Assembly: GCF_900452415.1 (NCBI RefSeq)
Contig: NZ_UGNX01000001.1
Location: 3,224,001 to 3,288,000 of the forward strand
Reading direction: 5' to 3'
Source: Legionella cincinnatiensis
GTDB lineage: Bacteria; Pseudomonadota; Gammaproteobacteria; Legionellales; Legionellaceae
DNA: 64,000 bases
This document shows positions 1 through 9,442 of this stretch, piece by piece. Position numbers and translations under genes: made by a program. Position 1 is the first letter of the stretch. Each line of letters opens with the position of its first letter. The notes under the pieces were generated by a model. That model had not been told where the DNA came from. It made no database searches and saw only the letters and a list, made by a program, of their open reading frames with translations.

Positions 1-4
1 AAAT

Positions 5-235
5 ATGGCTAGAGGTGAGGTGAAGTGGTTTAATAATGCCAAGGGTTGGGGCTTTATTATCCCAGAAAATGGGGGTGATGATATTTTTGTTCATTTTTCC
101 TCAATTCATGGGACAGGCTATAAAACATTAGCTCCGGGGCAAGTAGTCAACTATGATGTGGAACAAGGTGATAAAGGTCTGCATGCGGCTAATGTTACTG
201 TACTTAATGAAAACGCTGAAGTTGAAATGGCTTAA
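5..235 (+). CDS. Cold-shock domain protein (CspA family)
   Basis: A 76-residue single cold-shock domain, the usual length for CspA-type RNA chaperones that bind single-stranded RNA and DNA and melt mRNA structure. The two nucleic-acid-binding motifs are visible: RNP1 as KGWGFI (residues 13-18, with Trp where Phe is more usual) and RNP2 as IFVHF (27-31). The promoter and any cold-responsive leader lie outside the window, so regulation cannot be judged. An imperfect ACGCAG/CTGCGT stem lies just after the stop (about 244-267) but has no clear T tract. Confidence 0.93.
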   Translation: MARGEVKWFNNAKGWGFIIPENGGDDIFVHFSSIHGTGYKTLAPGQVVNYDVEQGDKGLHAANVTVLNENAEVEMA

Positions 236-362
236 TTAAGTTAACGCAGTATCCTATGGTGCTGCGTCCATTAGTTACCATTTATTTAAAGCTTGTACAT
301 TAATGCATTAAAAATCGTCTTCATGTATGATCGCTTTAATTCATTTAAAAGCCAGATAAATT

Positions 363-1400
363 GTGAAGCGTGGTTTATTACTTATCAACCTTGGGACTCC
401 TAAAAGTACAGATATATCCTCTGTCAGGAATTATTTATGTGAGTTCCTCACTGATAAACGTGTTATCGATATACCTGCTTTGCTTCGGTATGTGTTAGTT
501 TACGGTTTTATCTTACCGTTTCGCTCAAAACGCTCTGCCCTTGCTTATCAATCGATTTGGACCGAACAAGGTTCGCCCTTATTATTTCATAGCCAAAATT
601 TAAGGTTACAAGTACAAAATTCTGTTGGATCAGACAGTAAAATTGCCCTAGGAATGCGCTACGGAGAGCCCTCTCTTATGGACGCATTAAATCAATTAAA
701 AGACTGTGAATCCATTACAATTTTGCCTTTGTACCCACAATACTCCTCAGCAGCTAGTGGTTCAGCAATTACAGAAGTCTTTCGGATTATCAGCTCTTGG
801 GATCTAATTCCCTCAATTACAATTATTCGCGATTTTTTCCAACATCCAGCATATCTCAAAGCCCAAGCACAAATTATTAAAGCGCATTTTGATGAGCAAA
901 CCCATATTCTCTTTAGCTACCATGGAATTCCTGAACGACAAATCACTAAAAACAGTTGTAAATCGATTTGTATCAAGCCCTGCTCTACTTCTAAGAAACA
1001 AATTAAAGAATGTTATAGAGCACATTGTTATCATAGTAGTCAATTATTGGCAAATGAACTAGCATTATCTACTAAGAATTACAGCACAGCATTTCAATCA
1101 AGGCTAGGAAAAACCCCTTGGATAAAACCTTATACTGATGAAACTCTCGCCAAACTAAGTACTCAAGGTATTAAAAAACTCATTGTCGTTTGTCCATCTT
1201 TTGTGGCCGATTGCTTGGAAACTTTAGAAGAAATAGGAATCAGAGCGAAACAACAATGGCTGGCATTGGGTGGTGAAGAACTCATCATCGTTCCGTCCCT
1301 GAATACAGATCCACTGTGGGTAAAAGCTATTGTTGAAATAACGCACATGCAACCTAATTCCAGCATAGGAGCATCTTGTGAATCCACGATTAATTCTTGA
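363..1400 (+). CDS. hemH: Ferrochelatase (protoheme ferro-lyase)
   Basis: Inserts Fe2+ into protoporphyrin IX, the last step of heme synthesis, in the cytoplasm or at the membrane face. The start is GTG. The N-terminus carries the family LINLGTP motif, and the signature FSYHGIPER contains the catalytic His187; an acidic ETLEE segment (about 286-290) matches the second conserved region. Directly after the signature is an insert with five cysteines (199, 203, 207, 217, 222). Some bacterial ferrochelatases carry an internal iron-sulfur cluster at a comparable place, so a cluster is possible here (inference). The last 23 bases overlap the next gene, suggesting co-transcription with the efflux genes. 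Confidence 0.93.
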   Translation: MKRGLLLINLGTPKSTDISSVRNYLCEFLTDKRVIDIPALLRYVLVYGFILPFRSKRSALAYQSIWTEQGSPLLFHSQNLRLQVQNSVGSDSKIALGMRYGEPSLMDALNQLKDCESITILPLYPQYSSAASGSAITEVFRIISSWDLIPSITIIRDFFQHPAYLKAQAQIIKAHFDEQTHILFSYHGIPERQITKNSCKSICIKPCSTSKKQIKECYRAHCYHSSQLLANELALSTKNYSTAFQSRLGKTPWIKPYTDETLAKLSTQGIKKLIVVCPSFVADCLETLEEIGIRAKQQWLALGGEELIIVPSLNTDPLWVKAIVEITHMQPNSSIGASCESTINS

Positions 1401-2418
1401 CACTATATCTTCAAAATTTAAAATTATTGGGTTATTAAGTACAGTACTTATTCTCTTAGGGGTTTACTTTTTATGCTGCTATCCTAAACCCAAACCTCAT
1501 ACTCCTTCTCTTAAAATAGTTGAGATCACCACTGTGTCTCCAGCTACTATTGAAAAAACAATAAAACTTATAGGAACTATTCGTCCCAAACACGCAACTA
1601 TTCTGATTGCCAAAGGTTCTGGAATGCTTGATACACTCATGACCTCAGGTCAAACTGTTCAAAAAGGTGACTTAATTGCAAAAATTACTAACCCAGATAT
1701 TGAAAAAAGTTATCAGCTTTCCAAAGAAACAGAACAATTAGAAAACATTCAATATCAACGTCTCAAAAGCTTACAGAAAACGGGGTTTGTTAGTGCCCGA
1801 GAAGTAGAGGAGAAAAAGAGAGTTTGGATTGATTCACAAAGGGAAAAAGCTAAAACTAAAATTGAGCTAAAAAACATGCGCTTTTATGCTCCATTTAACG
1901 GTGTAATTGGTGCATTTAAAATCAAAGAAGGGGCTCAAGTAACTGAAGGTGCTCCCGTAGTAACTATTTACGATCCAAATTCTTTAATCGTTGAAATAGA
2001 TATCCCGTGTACTCATAATAATTCAATTGAAGAAAATCAACCCATTTACATATTGAATCAACTTTATCATTTAAATCATGTACAGAAAATGATAGATGAT
2101 GAAACTCACATGTGCCCTGCAGATGCAGAAATACAATGCTCTCATTGTTTAGTAGGGACCAATGTGACGGCACAGCTCGTAGTGAGTAAAAAAATAGATG
2201 TATTGGTTATTCCTACACAAGCTTTATTTTTAAAGAAAGGTAAAACACACGTTTATAAAGTAATTAATAATAAAATAGAGCTTGTTGCAGTCAAAACAGG
2301 CTTACAAGAAAAAGAAAAAGTAGAAATTATTTCAGGTTTAAAATCTGGTGACCAAATAGTAAGTAAAAGTCCAGAACGATTGTATCCAGGAATGGACGTC
2401 TCAATTTACAAAGGCTAA
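1378..2418 (+). CDS. RND efflux periplasmic adaptor (membrane fusion protein, HlyD/AcrA type)
   Basis: Adaptor that links an inner-membrane RND pump to an outer-membrane channel. It starts at GTG 1378, with AGGAG six bases upstream inside hemH. Residues about 15-35 form one membrane anchor. Then come a barrel-sandwich (biotinyl-lipoyl-like) half ending near SGQTVQKGDLI, a short helical hairpin (about 105-165), the second lipoyl half, and a beta-barrel and membrane-proximal domain. Unusual for the family is a Cys/His cluster at residues 244-257 (His244, Cys246, Cys254, His256, Cys257), which could bind a metal. The pump gene follows after 10 bases. No outer-membrane channel gene is nearby. Confidence 0.85.
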   Translation: MNPRLILDTISSKFKIIGLLSTVLILLGVYFLCCYPKPKPHTPSLKIVEITTVSPATIEKTIKLIGTIRPKHATILIAKGSGMLDTLMTSGQTVQKGDLIAKITNPDIEKSYQLSKETEQLENIQYQRLKSLQKTGFVSAREVEEKKRVWIDSQREKAKTKIELKNMRFYAPFNGVIGAFKIKEGAQVTEGAPVVTIYDPNSLIVEIDIPCTHNNSIEENQPIYILNQLYHLNHVQKMIDDETHMCPADAEIQCSHCLVGTNVTAQLVVSKKIDVLVIPTQALFLKKGKTHVYKVINNKIELVAVKTGLQEKEKVEIISGLKSGDQIVSKSPERLYPGMDVSIYKG

Positions 2419-2428
2419 ACACCCTATT

Positions 2429-5400
2429 ATGAAATTTACAAGTTATTTCCTAAAGCATCCCGTTATTGCAATCATTCTTAATTGTATGATTCTCCTTCTA
2501 GGAATACTTTGCTTTCATTCTTTACCCCTTAGAGAATATCCTAATATTAGTTTTCCAATAATTACCATCAGTACTCACTATCCTAATGCCAGCCCTGAAT
2601 TAGTTGAATCTGTAGTAACCAATCCATTAGAGGAGCAACTTGCCGGTGTTGAAGGGTTAGAATCAATAACCTCTCGTTCTAACGCAGGAAATTCTTACAT
2701 TACGCTGCGATTTCGTCCAGGAATGCCTATGGAAAAAGCACTTAACGCCACTCAAGAGGCAGCACGACTAGCCCAGGCTCAACTTCCTGCGGCTGTAAAA
2801 GCACCTGTAATTGAACGCCAAAAGCAATCAGATGGCCTACCGTTTATAGGAATAGCCTTAGAATCCTCTTCTTTAAATTTTGGCGAACTGACTCATTATG
2901 CCAACCTGAATTTAAAAAATGTTTTTCGCAGCCTTAAAGGCGTCTCATCGGTGGAAGTATGGGGACAACCTTTTACTTATACAATTAAGTTTGATCAAAG
3001 AAAATTGCATGCATTTGGCATTAATGTTGATGAAGTTGCTCATGCAATTGCCAATAATCGCTTGTCTTTACCCGCGGGAAATTATCAAAATAAAATTCCT
3101 ACCACGCTCGACTTTGAATTGAAAACTCCAGAAGATTATGAAAATTTAGTGATTAAGACACAAAACCATCACCCTATTTTTCTTAAATCACTCGCTCAAG
3201 TTCAATTAACAACAGATAATAATCAATTTCGCGTTAAGGTTAATGGTCATTCTGGCTTAGTGCTTGCCATTAATCGCTCTAATGATGCCAATCCTATTGA
3301 TGTGTCGCGAAGTGTACGTAAAGAATTGAGGGCTTTGGAAAAAAGCTTACCTGAAGACCTAAAGGTCAATATTATTATTGATCAATCCGAATTCATCCAG
3401 GCTTCTCTTAAAAACATTCAATCCACCATTCTGGAATCTGTTTTTTTAGTTTTAGCAATCATTTTCATTTTTTTAAGAAATGTACGTGCTACCTTCATTC
3501 CGTTGATTGCTATCCCAATTTCACTATGCGGTTCTTTATTATTTCTGAAAATTGCGGGTTTTAGTATTAATCAAATGACCCTCCTTGCCATGGTATTAGC
3601 CGTAGGATTGGTTGTTGATGATGCAATTATTGTTCTTGAAAATATTTGGCGCCATATTGAAGAGGGTTTCTCACCAATGAATGCTGCATCGAAAGGAGCA
3701 AAGCAAATAGGTTTTGCCATTATTGCAATGACACTCACATTAACTAGTGTTTACGCACCTATAGGCTTTATTGAGGGCATGCTTGGTCAATTGTTTATTG
3801 AATTTGCAGTTGCCTTAGCAGGAAGTGTTTTTATCTCAGGCATAGTCGCACTGACGCTATCCCCCTTAATGTGTGCAACATTCCTTCATAAAAATACGAA
3901 ACAGTTATGGCCACTAATCGATAGTGCTCTTAGCCATTTATCTCAGCATTATTATAAAGTACTTAACATCATCATTTATCGAAAAAAAACTATTCTTTTT
4001 ATACTGGTGCTTTCACTTAGCTCAAGTTTATTATTTTATAAAATAATGCCTGGTGAAACAGCCCCAAAAGAAGATCGAGGGTTAATAGGCGTCTACACCC
4101 CTCCTATATCTGGAGATAACTTAGATGCTATGGAGCGAAATACCAAACGGGTGCAGCAAGCCATAGGTAAAATACCCGAAGCTCAAAATACATTAACTTT
4201 TTTAGGTGATTGGGGCAGTAGTATTGTAATACCTTTAAAATCCCATCAACAAAGAGACCGCTCTGCAGAACAAATTATTCATGCTTTAAAACCTAAGGTA
4301 GAACAATTACCCTCCATAGATGCCACAGTCTGGAGTTGGGATTCGGGCTTACCTGGAGTCGATGATTCCCGCAATAATTCTGAACTCGAGTTGGTCATCT
4401 CTACTACTGAAAATTTTCGGAAATTATTTGAAGCCACAGAGCATTTCAAAAAAGTTCTGGACCAAAATAAAAAGTTTACCAACACTCGTTATGATTTACG
4501 GCTAGACTCTATGGGGTATTCTATAAATATAGATAAAAATGTCTTGGCTCAATTAGACTTAACCCCTGCCCAGATTGCTAAAACCATAGAAGTATTTTTC
4601 AGTGGTGATAAATCCTTATCATTTCAAAAAGATGGCATCTCTTATAATCTCTCATTACAAGGTTCGTCTAAGCCTTGGACTTTAGATGAGTTATATCTGA
4701 CTACTCCTTCAGGAAAGCGTATTTCATTAGGTTCCGTAGCCCAAATGAAAAGACGTGCTCAACCCACTGCCTTAGAGCATGTGAATCAAATGCGCTCTAC
4801 AACTTTATATGCCCAATTACCTGAAAAACAGTCCTTTAAAAAAGGAATGGATAATCTTTTAAAATCAGCAAAAGAGAATCTTCCCAGCCAATATAAACTG
4901 AGTTGGTCAGGTGCTGCTAAAGCCTACAATGAATCATCACAGACTATGCTCTTATTATTCGCTTTATCATTCCTCTTTATTTATGCCATTCTAGCGGCTC
5001 AATTTGAAAATTTTATTTATCCATTCATCATTCTGTTCACAGTACCTCTAGCTTGTTTTGGCGCTTTACTATTTGCATACCTTTTAGGTCAATCGCTAAA
5101 TATTTACACCCAGGTTGGCTTAGTGACTTTGGTCGGTTTAATCAGTAAACATGGTATTTTGATTGTAGAATTTGCCAATCAATTACAAAATGAAGGTTTC
5201 GCCTTAGCAGATGCAATTAAAAAATCGTGTGCGTTAAGGTTGCGTCCTATTCTTATGACCACTGGTGCCATGGTATTTGGCGCCATTCCCTTAGTACTTT
5301 CACATGACGCGGGCTCAGAAGCAAGACATGCCATAGGAATTGTGCTCATAGGGGGTTTATGCATTGGCACATTGTTTACTCTATTTGTGCTTCCTACGGT

Positions 5401-5464
5401 TTATTTTATGATTACGCAAAGCATTGCCAAGCTAGCTTCGAGAAATGAGGAAATTACTCGGTAA
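2429..5464 (+). CDS. RND family multidrug/solute efflux pump (AcrB/HAE1 type)
   Basis: An inner-membrane proton-driven efflux pump of 1011 residues, close to AcrB in length (about 1050). The layout is typical: TM1 near residues 12-30, a large periplasmic porter and docking loop, TM2-6 with the conserved GLVVDDAIIVLEN segment containing the paired Asp of the proton relay, a second periplasmic loop, and TM8-12 at the C-terminus. It pairs with the adaptor just upstream and presumably uses an unlinked TolC. The substrate cannot be read from the sequence. No frameshift is seen. Confidence 0.9.
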   Translation: MKFTSYFLKHPVIAIILNCMILLLGILCFHSLPLREYPNISFPIITISTHYPNASPELVESVVTNPLEEQLAGVEGLESITSRSNAGNSYITLRFRPGMPMEKALNATQEAARLAQAQLPAAVKAPVIERQKQSDGLPFIGIALESSSLNFGELTHYANLNLKNVFRSLKGVSSVEVWGQPFTYTIKFDQRKLHAFGINVDEVAHAIANNRLSLPAGNYQNKIPTTLDFELKTPEDYENLVIKTQNHHPIFLKSLAQVQLTTDNNQFRVKVNGHSGLVLAINRSNDANPIDVSRSVRKELRALEKSLPEDLKVNIIIDQSEFIQASLKNIQSTILESVFLVLAIIFIFLRNVRATFIPLIAIPISLCGSLLFLKIAGFSINQMTLLAMVLAVGLVVDDAIIVLENIWRHIEEGFSPMNAASKGAKQIGFAIIAMTLTLTSVYAPIGFIEGMLGQLFIEFAVALAGSVFISGIVALTLSPLMCATFLHKNTKQLWPLIDSALSHLSQHYYKVLNIIIYRKKTILFILVLSLSSSLLFYKIMPGETAPKEDRGLIGVYTPPISGDNLDAMERNTKRVQQAIGKIPEAQNTLTFLGDWGSSIVIPLKSHQQRDRSAEQIIHALKPKVEQLPSIDATVWSWDSGLPGVDDSRNNSELELVISTTENFRKLFEATEHFKKVLDQNKKFTNTRYDLRLDSMGYSINIDKNVLAQLDLTPAQIAKTIEVFFSGDKSLSFQKDGISYNLSLQGSSKPWTLDELYLTTPSGKRISLGSVAQMKRRAQPTALEHVNQMRSTTLYAQLPEKQSFKKGMDNLLKSAKENLPSQYKLSWSGAAKAYNESSQTMLLLFALSFLFIYAILAAQFENFIYPFIILFTVPLACFGALLFAYLLGQSLNIYTQVGLVTLVGLISKHGILIVEFANQLQNEGFALADAIKKSCALRLRPILMTTGAMVFGAIPLVLSHDAGSEARHAIGIVLIGGLCIGTLFTLFVLPTVYFMITQSIAKLASRNEEITR

Positions 5465-5594
5465 CGTCGCTAATCGGATAAAGAAAGCCTATTTTTGTGC
5501 TATTAAAGCGCACATAAGTCTCTTTTAAAAAGAGCCTACTCTCCTTTATAAATTTAATGTACTATGAAAAAGTTTGTCTTTTATATAGGAGATT

Positions 5595-6887
5595 ATGTTG
5601 AAAAGGATCTGTTTTTTAATGTTATTTTTTTTTGTTTCTCAAGCAATGAGTGCTGTATTTACCCCAGAAGAAGTACAAAAGTTAAAGCAACACTTTTTCT
5701 CTAACATTCAGTCTAACGGTGCAATAGTAGCTTCACCCTCAAAACAAAATCCTAATTATTATTATGATTGGATAAGAGATTCTGCAATTGCCATGAATTT
5801 AATTGAAACATGGTACGAGTCAACTCATGCATATGGGTATAAAGAGCGTTTATTTCATTATGTAGATTGGACGCAAATACTTCAACATCAAAATAATCCA
5901 AATCTTGGATACGATATATTAGGAGAGCCCAAATTTTATATTAATGGTTACCCTTTTAATGAACAATGGGGAAGACCTCAAAATGATGGCCCCGCTTTAA
6001 GAGCCTCAGTATTAATTCATTTTGCGCAACAGTTACTAGACAATCATGAAGCAGAATATGTTAAAACTCGTTTATATAATAACACTATGGATCCTCATGC
6101 CATGGGTGCGATTAAAATGGATTTAGAATACATAGCACATCATTGGTCAGATCCCAATTATGATCTTTGGGAAGAAGTCTATGGAGATCATTTTTTTACT
6201 GCGATGGTACAACAGAAAGCACTTCTTGAAGGAGCAACTCTTGCTCGAGACCTCAATGATAATGGTGCTGCAGCTTATTATGAATACCAAGCACAACAAA
6301 TAAATTCTCGTCTTAGTCAACACTTAGATAAGAATCATCAAATCATTCAAGCAACACTTTTACCTCATCCAGGCCCTCAAAAAACATTAGAACTTGATTC
6401 TGCAGTAATTCTTGGTATTTTATTTAATCCACAAAAAAATGGGGTCTTCTCGCCTAGCAGTCTCTATGTTCAAAATACGGTTCAAGCCTTACATGAACAA
6501 TTCAATTTAATGTTTCCTATTAACAATAATCATCCCAGCGCTATTTTATTTGGCCGTTATCCAGGAGATACTTATGACGGATATCAAACAAACAGTGTAG
6601 GTAATCCCTGGTTTATTTTAACGGCAACAATGGCTGAATATTATTATACCCTCGCCAATAACTTAGCGATGATAGAAGAAAATCAATCTCAAATAGTAGA
6701 ATACATTCAAGTGGGTGATAATTACTTAAAACTCATAAAAAAATACGCACCAGATATAGAATTAAGTGAACAAATTAACTTAAATACTGGAGCTCAACAA
6801 GGAGCATCATCACTTACCTGGAGTTATGTAGCTGTTTTACACGCTCTCGATTATAGAGATAAATTAATCAATAAGCTTAGAGTTTAA
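5595..6887 (+). CDS. gamA: Secreted glucoamylase, glycoside hydrolase family 15 (GamA type)
   Basis: Hydrolyses starch and glycogen to glucose. A signal peptide (residues 1-20, MLKRICFLMLFFFVSQAMSA) is followed by a GH15 (alpha/alpha)6 domain. YDWIRDSAIAMN, the general-acid segment WEEVYGDHFF (residues 192-201), GNPWFILT and the late WSYVAVL are all recognisable family motifs. The 430-residue length suits a single catalytic domain with no starch-binding module. TAGGAG lies just before the ATG. In L. pneumophila the homologue is exported by the type II system and sits by the Entner-Doudoroff genes, as here, which supports a role in supplying glucose to that operon. Confidence 0.92.
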   Translation: MLKRICFLMLFFFVSQAMSAVFTPEEVQKLKQHFFSNIQSNGAIVASPSKQNPNYYYDWIRDSAIAMNLIETWYESTHAYGYKERLFHYVDWTQILQHQNNPNLGYDILGEPKFYINGYPFNEQWGRPQNDGPALRASVLIHFAQQLLDNHEAEYVKTRLYNNTMDPHAMGAIKMDLEYIAHHWSDPNYDLWEEVYGDHFFTAMVQQKALLEGATLARDLNDNGAAAYYEYQAQQINSRLSQHLDKNHQIIQATLLPHPGPQKTLELDSAVILGILFNPQKNGVFSPSSLYVQNTVQALHEQFNLMFPINNNHPSAILFGRYPGDTYDGYQTNSVGNPWFILTATMAEYYYTLANNLAMIEENQSQIVEYIQVGDNYLKLIKKYAPDIELSEQINLNTGAQQGASSLTWSYVAVLHALDYRDKLINKLRV

Positions 6888-6910
6888 TTCAACAAACTTC
6901 TCAACCTATT

Positions 6911-6937
6911 TCTCCACCGCGTATAGCAAGGTGGAGA
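6911..6937 (+). terminator. Probable terminator after the glucoamylase gene
   Basis: A perfect 8-bp stem, TCTCCACC/GGTGGAGA, with an 11-base loop, 23 bases after the gamA stop and followed by a short TTT. The T tract is weak, so termination is probable rather than certain. Confidence 0.45.
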
Positions 6938-6943
6938 TTTAAG

Positions 6944-7154
6944 TTAACATCAGTTATGGATAAAGAATCTATTTAGATCCAGGCTCCATTTCGGCCCGTT
7001 TGGGCTGAGGAGGCATGTATGCGGTCTCGAAGCCTGAACACAGATCTTGAAAATTCGTGCTAAGGCTTCGAGACAGTGCTACACGCTTCCTCAGCCCGAA
7101 CGGATCGTGATAGAGAATCGTTATAATTATATCCTTATCCATAACTCACGTTAA
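6944..7154. repeat. ~200-bp palindromic element, copy A
   Basis: Terminal inverted repeats of 20 bp run from TTAACATCAGTTATGGATAA to its near-complement ending ACGTTAA (18 of 20 match). Internally CTGAGGAGGC...TCTCGAAGCCT is matched by an inverted arm, so the whole unit can fold into one long imperfect hairpin. It contains no credible gene. Related copies lie at 18030, 38121 (tandem array) and 54458. The structure is that of a MITE or a large intergenic palindrome; the mobilising enzyme is unknown. Confidence 0.8.
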
Positions 7155-7263
7155 GTTAAAGCACCTGTTGATACGCTCTCTATGTCTATATATGGATCAA
7201 ATTCATCGTCTCTCGTAAGGATTGCTGTTGTTGTATGGATAAACTTATAGCTTGCATTTTAGC

Positions 7264-7333
7264 TACATCCCCGGACTACAGCTTTGCCTAATCCAGGCTA
7301 ATAGCAAGCGTAAGCTGGGCTGTTAAGCCCAGC
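7264..7333. repeat. REP-like hairpins at the downstream end of the RAYT relic
   Basis: Two parts. Positions 7264-7300 carry a degenerate REP unit which, in reverse complement, reads like AGCCTGGATTAGGCAAAGC and matches the unit at 27832. Positions 7314-7333 are a perfect hairpin: GCTGGGCT, four-base loop, AGCCCAGC. The same GGGCT/AGCCC hairpin recurs at 7877-7894 on the other side of the transposase relic. Confidence 0.65.
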
Positions 7334-7342
7334 ATATCTTAT

Positions 7343-7805
7343 CTACTTACCAAACCTGGATTTCTTACAAGAATCACCATAAGCCCACTGAGCGCTCAAG
7401 ATTCCCTCACGAATAAAGTGATGAATACTTGAGTAAGGCCAATCTGAAGGATTTTTGACATAGCCATGTTTCACTGGATTAAAATGAATACAATTGATGT
7501 GATACTCATAGTCGGATGCATGGCGTATCATGGCTCCCAAAATCTGCGTTGCAAGATACCTCGTTCACGTTTTAAGCTTAACCGTTTTGAATAATCACTA
7601 TCATTGGGCATTAAGGTCATTATCATATGTGCATGGTCAAGCAAGATGACGATAGCGTCTAGATAGAAAGAATGTCGTGTTGGACTTTTCTGAAAACGAA
7701 TCTTAAATCATCAATACAATGAATGAGTAAATTGCTTTGTCTATTTTGCAAATTTAATGTGAAAAAATAGGTCGCGCCTGACATCAATGCTCTTCGGTAT
7801 CGCAT
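7343..7805 (-). pseudogene. REP-associated tyrosine transposase (RAYT), decayed by two frameshifts
   Basis: Read in three frame segments on the minus strand, this encodes a nearly full RAYT of about 154 codons. The segments are an N-terminal part from an ATG at 7805 (MRYRRALMSGATYFFTLN...), a middle part (FYLDAIVILLDHAHMIMTL, holding the HxH metal motif as HAH), and a C-terminal part (HINCIHFNPVKHGYV, SDWPYSSIHHFI, then the stop). One frameshift falls near 7675 and the other near 7532, just after RRFWE. RAYTs are single-copy Y1 (HUH-type) transposases that process REP palindromes. Here REP hairpins flank the relic on both sides. The protein cannot be made intact. Confidence 0.82.
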
Positions 7806-7876
7806 AGAGTTGGATTTTCCTAATATTCCGTTTCGGTATTTATAACCAAATTTTTGATGATATTCAATGAGGATTT

Positions 7877-7985
7877 CTGGGCTTATCAGCCCAGCCTACA
7901 CTGATTTGATTTTTTAGCGAGCCCGGATTAGACGCAGTCGTGATCCGGGAATTTTGGCTACACCCCCAATCCAAGCCGGGCTAGA
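7877..7985. repeat. REP-like hairpins at the upstream end of the RAYT relic
   Basis: Positions 7877-7894 form a perfect CTGGGCT/AGCCCAG hairpin with a TATC loop. Positions 7922-7949 form CCCGGAT/ATCCGGG around a 14-base loop, and 7951-7985 hold a third partial unit ending AAGCCGGGCTAG. Together with 7264-7333 they bracket the RAYT pseudogene, the usual arrangement of a RAYT with its substrate repeats. Confidence 0.65.
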
Positions 7986-8001
7986 ATTAGCTTTTCTTCG
8001 T

Positions 8002-9414
8002 CTAGGTCGAAGGAATATAAGTCGATCTTGTTTTGCCAATTTCCTCAACAGTTACTTCTCGTCCCAATAGACGTAATGGTTTACCGGATACTATATAATT
8101 TTCAATCTGCTCCAAACTGATATTTTTTGTCTCTGGCATGTAAAAATAAGAATAGATTAATCCCAAAAGACAAACCACCGCATATAAAGCAAAAGTATAC
8201 TCAATGCCCATCATCTTTTCTAAAAGGGGAAAACTAAAAATAACCACTGTGTTAAAAGTCCAGTTACTCATAGCAGACAAGCCCATTCCTGCACCACGCA
8301 CATGCAAAGGAAAAATTTCTGCCATAGCAATATGAGGTATTGGTCCTACACTTACTGCAAAAGAAAAAATATAAAGAATTAAACAAGCAACCGATAAATA
8401 GGGAAGCCATACCACTTGATTTAATGAGAACACACACAAAGCCAACAGACTAATAAACATTCCGGAAAAACCAAATAACAACAGCTTGCGCCGACCTATT
8501 TTATCCACACTAAGTATCGCAATAATCGTCACCAACAAGTTGACCATGCCAATCCCGATAGTCGCTAGTATTTGACCTGTAGTACTATTTAAACCTAAGT
8601 TTTTAAAAATTTCGGGAGCAAAATAAATAATTACATTAATCCCACTTAACTGTTGTAAACAAAACAAGATCGTTCCCAACAACAATACAGGCAACAAAGG
8701 ATTTCTAAATAATAACAGCCAACTCCCCTTTTTGGGCTCATTCGCTAAAGTCGCTTCAATATCAATTAACTCATGTTCAATAGAGTGGTTTTTGCGTAAC
8801 TTTCTTAAAGCTTTGGAAGCAGCATCGCGACGGCCTACACTGCACAACCATCTAGGTGATTCTGGCATCAGTAAAATACCTAGACTCAAAACCAAAGCTG
8901 GAAAAGCGCTTGAAGCAAACATAGCGCGCCAATCATGGTTTTCAAGAAACAAATAATTAACTGAGTACGAACATACAATACCGACAGTCATCGCTAATTG
9001 ATAAATAGCAACGACAGCTCCTCTTGTTTCGTAAGTCGCTGTTTCTGCGAGATACAACGGAGCCATTACTGATGCGACCCCAATTGCCAAACCCAGAATT
9101 AAACGAGAAACAATAAGTACCGTAATAGAATCCGCAAAACCCGCTCCTAATGCCCCCAAAAAAAATAAAATTCCCGAAAAAGACAATAAGGTTCGGCGAC
9201 CAAAACGTTTGGCTCCTTGTGATGCCGTAATTGCACCAATCAACATAGAACCTAATAAAGCGCCAAAAGGCAATGCTGAAGCCATCACACCAATATGTGC
9301 CGCAGACAGGTCAAAATAATTTTTAACTAACTCTAAAGAGCCAGCAATAATTCCTTCATCATATCCAAATAAAAAACCAGCAACTGAACCAATAATTGCA
9401 ACAACCCATGTCAT
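8002..9414 (-). CDS. MFS sugar:proton symporter (sugar porter family, YwtG-like)
   Basis: A 12-TM inner-membrane transporter of 470 residues. Sugar-porter signatures appear in order: GFLFGYDEGIIAGSL in TM1, RFGRRTLL in the first cytoplasmic loop, PESPRWL after TM6, QQLSGINVIIYFAPEIF in TM7, DKIGRRKLL, and PETKNISLEQIE after TM12. AAGGAG lies six bases before the ATG. It is the last gene of the zwf operon, 28 bases after eda, so it most likely imports glucose or a related hexose for glk and the Entner-Doudoroff enzymes. The exact substrate is inferred from this context. Confidence 0.9.
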   Translation of the reverse strand: MTWVVAIIGSVAGFLFGYDEGIIAGSLELVKNYFDLSAAHIGVMASALPFGALLGSMLIGAITASQGAKRFGRRTLLSFSGILFFLGALGAGFADSITVLIVSRLILGLAIGVASVMAPLYLAETATYETRGAVVAIYQLAMTVGIVCSYSVNYLFLENHDWRAMFASSAFPALVLSLGILLMPESPRWLCSVGRRDAASKALRKLRKNHSIEHELIDIEATLANEPKKGSWLLLFRNPLLPVLLLGTILFCLQQLSGINVIIYFAPEIFKNLGLNSTTGQILATIGIGMVNLLVTIIAILSVDKIGRRKLLLFGFSGMFISLLALCVFSLNQVVWLPYLSVACLILYIFSFAVSVGPIPHIAMAEIFPLHVRGAGMGLSAMSNWTFNTVVIFSFPLLEKMMGIEYTFALYAVVCLLGLIYSYFYMPETKNISLEQIENYIVSGKPLRLLGREVTVEEIGKTRSTYIPST

Positions 9415-9442
9415 ATTTAACTCCTTTAACTCTAGGTAATCC

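Noticed and set aside
7343..7540. Intact 65-residue gene
   Set aside because: It is only the C-terminal frame of the frameshifted RAYT; upstream frames carry the rest of the protein.
7922..7949. Terminator of the sugar-porter operon
   Set aside because: It is a hairpin but belongs to the REP family and has no T tract in the direction of transcription.
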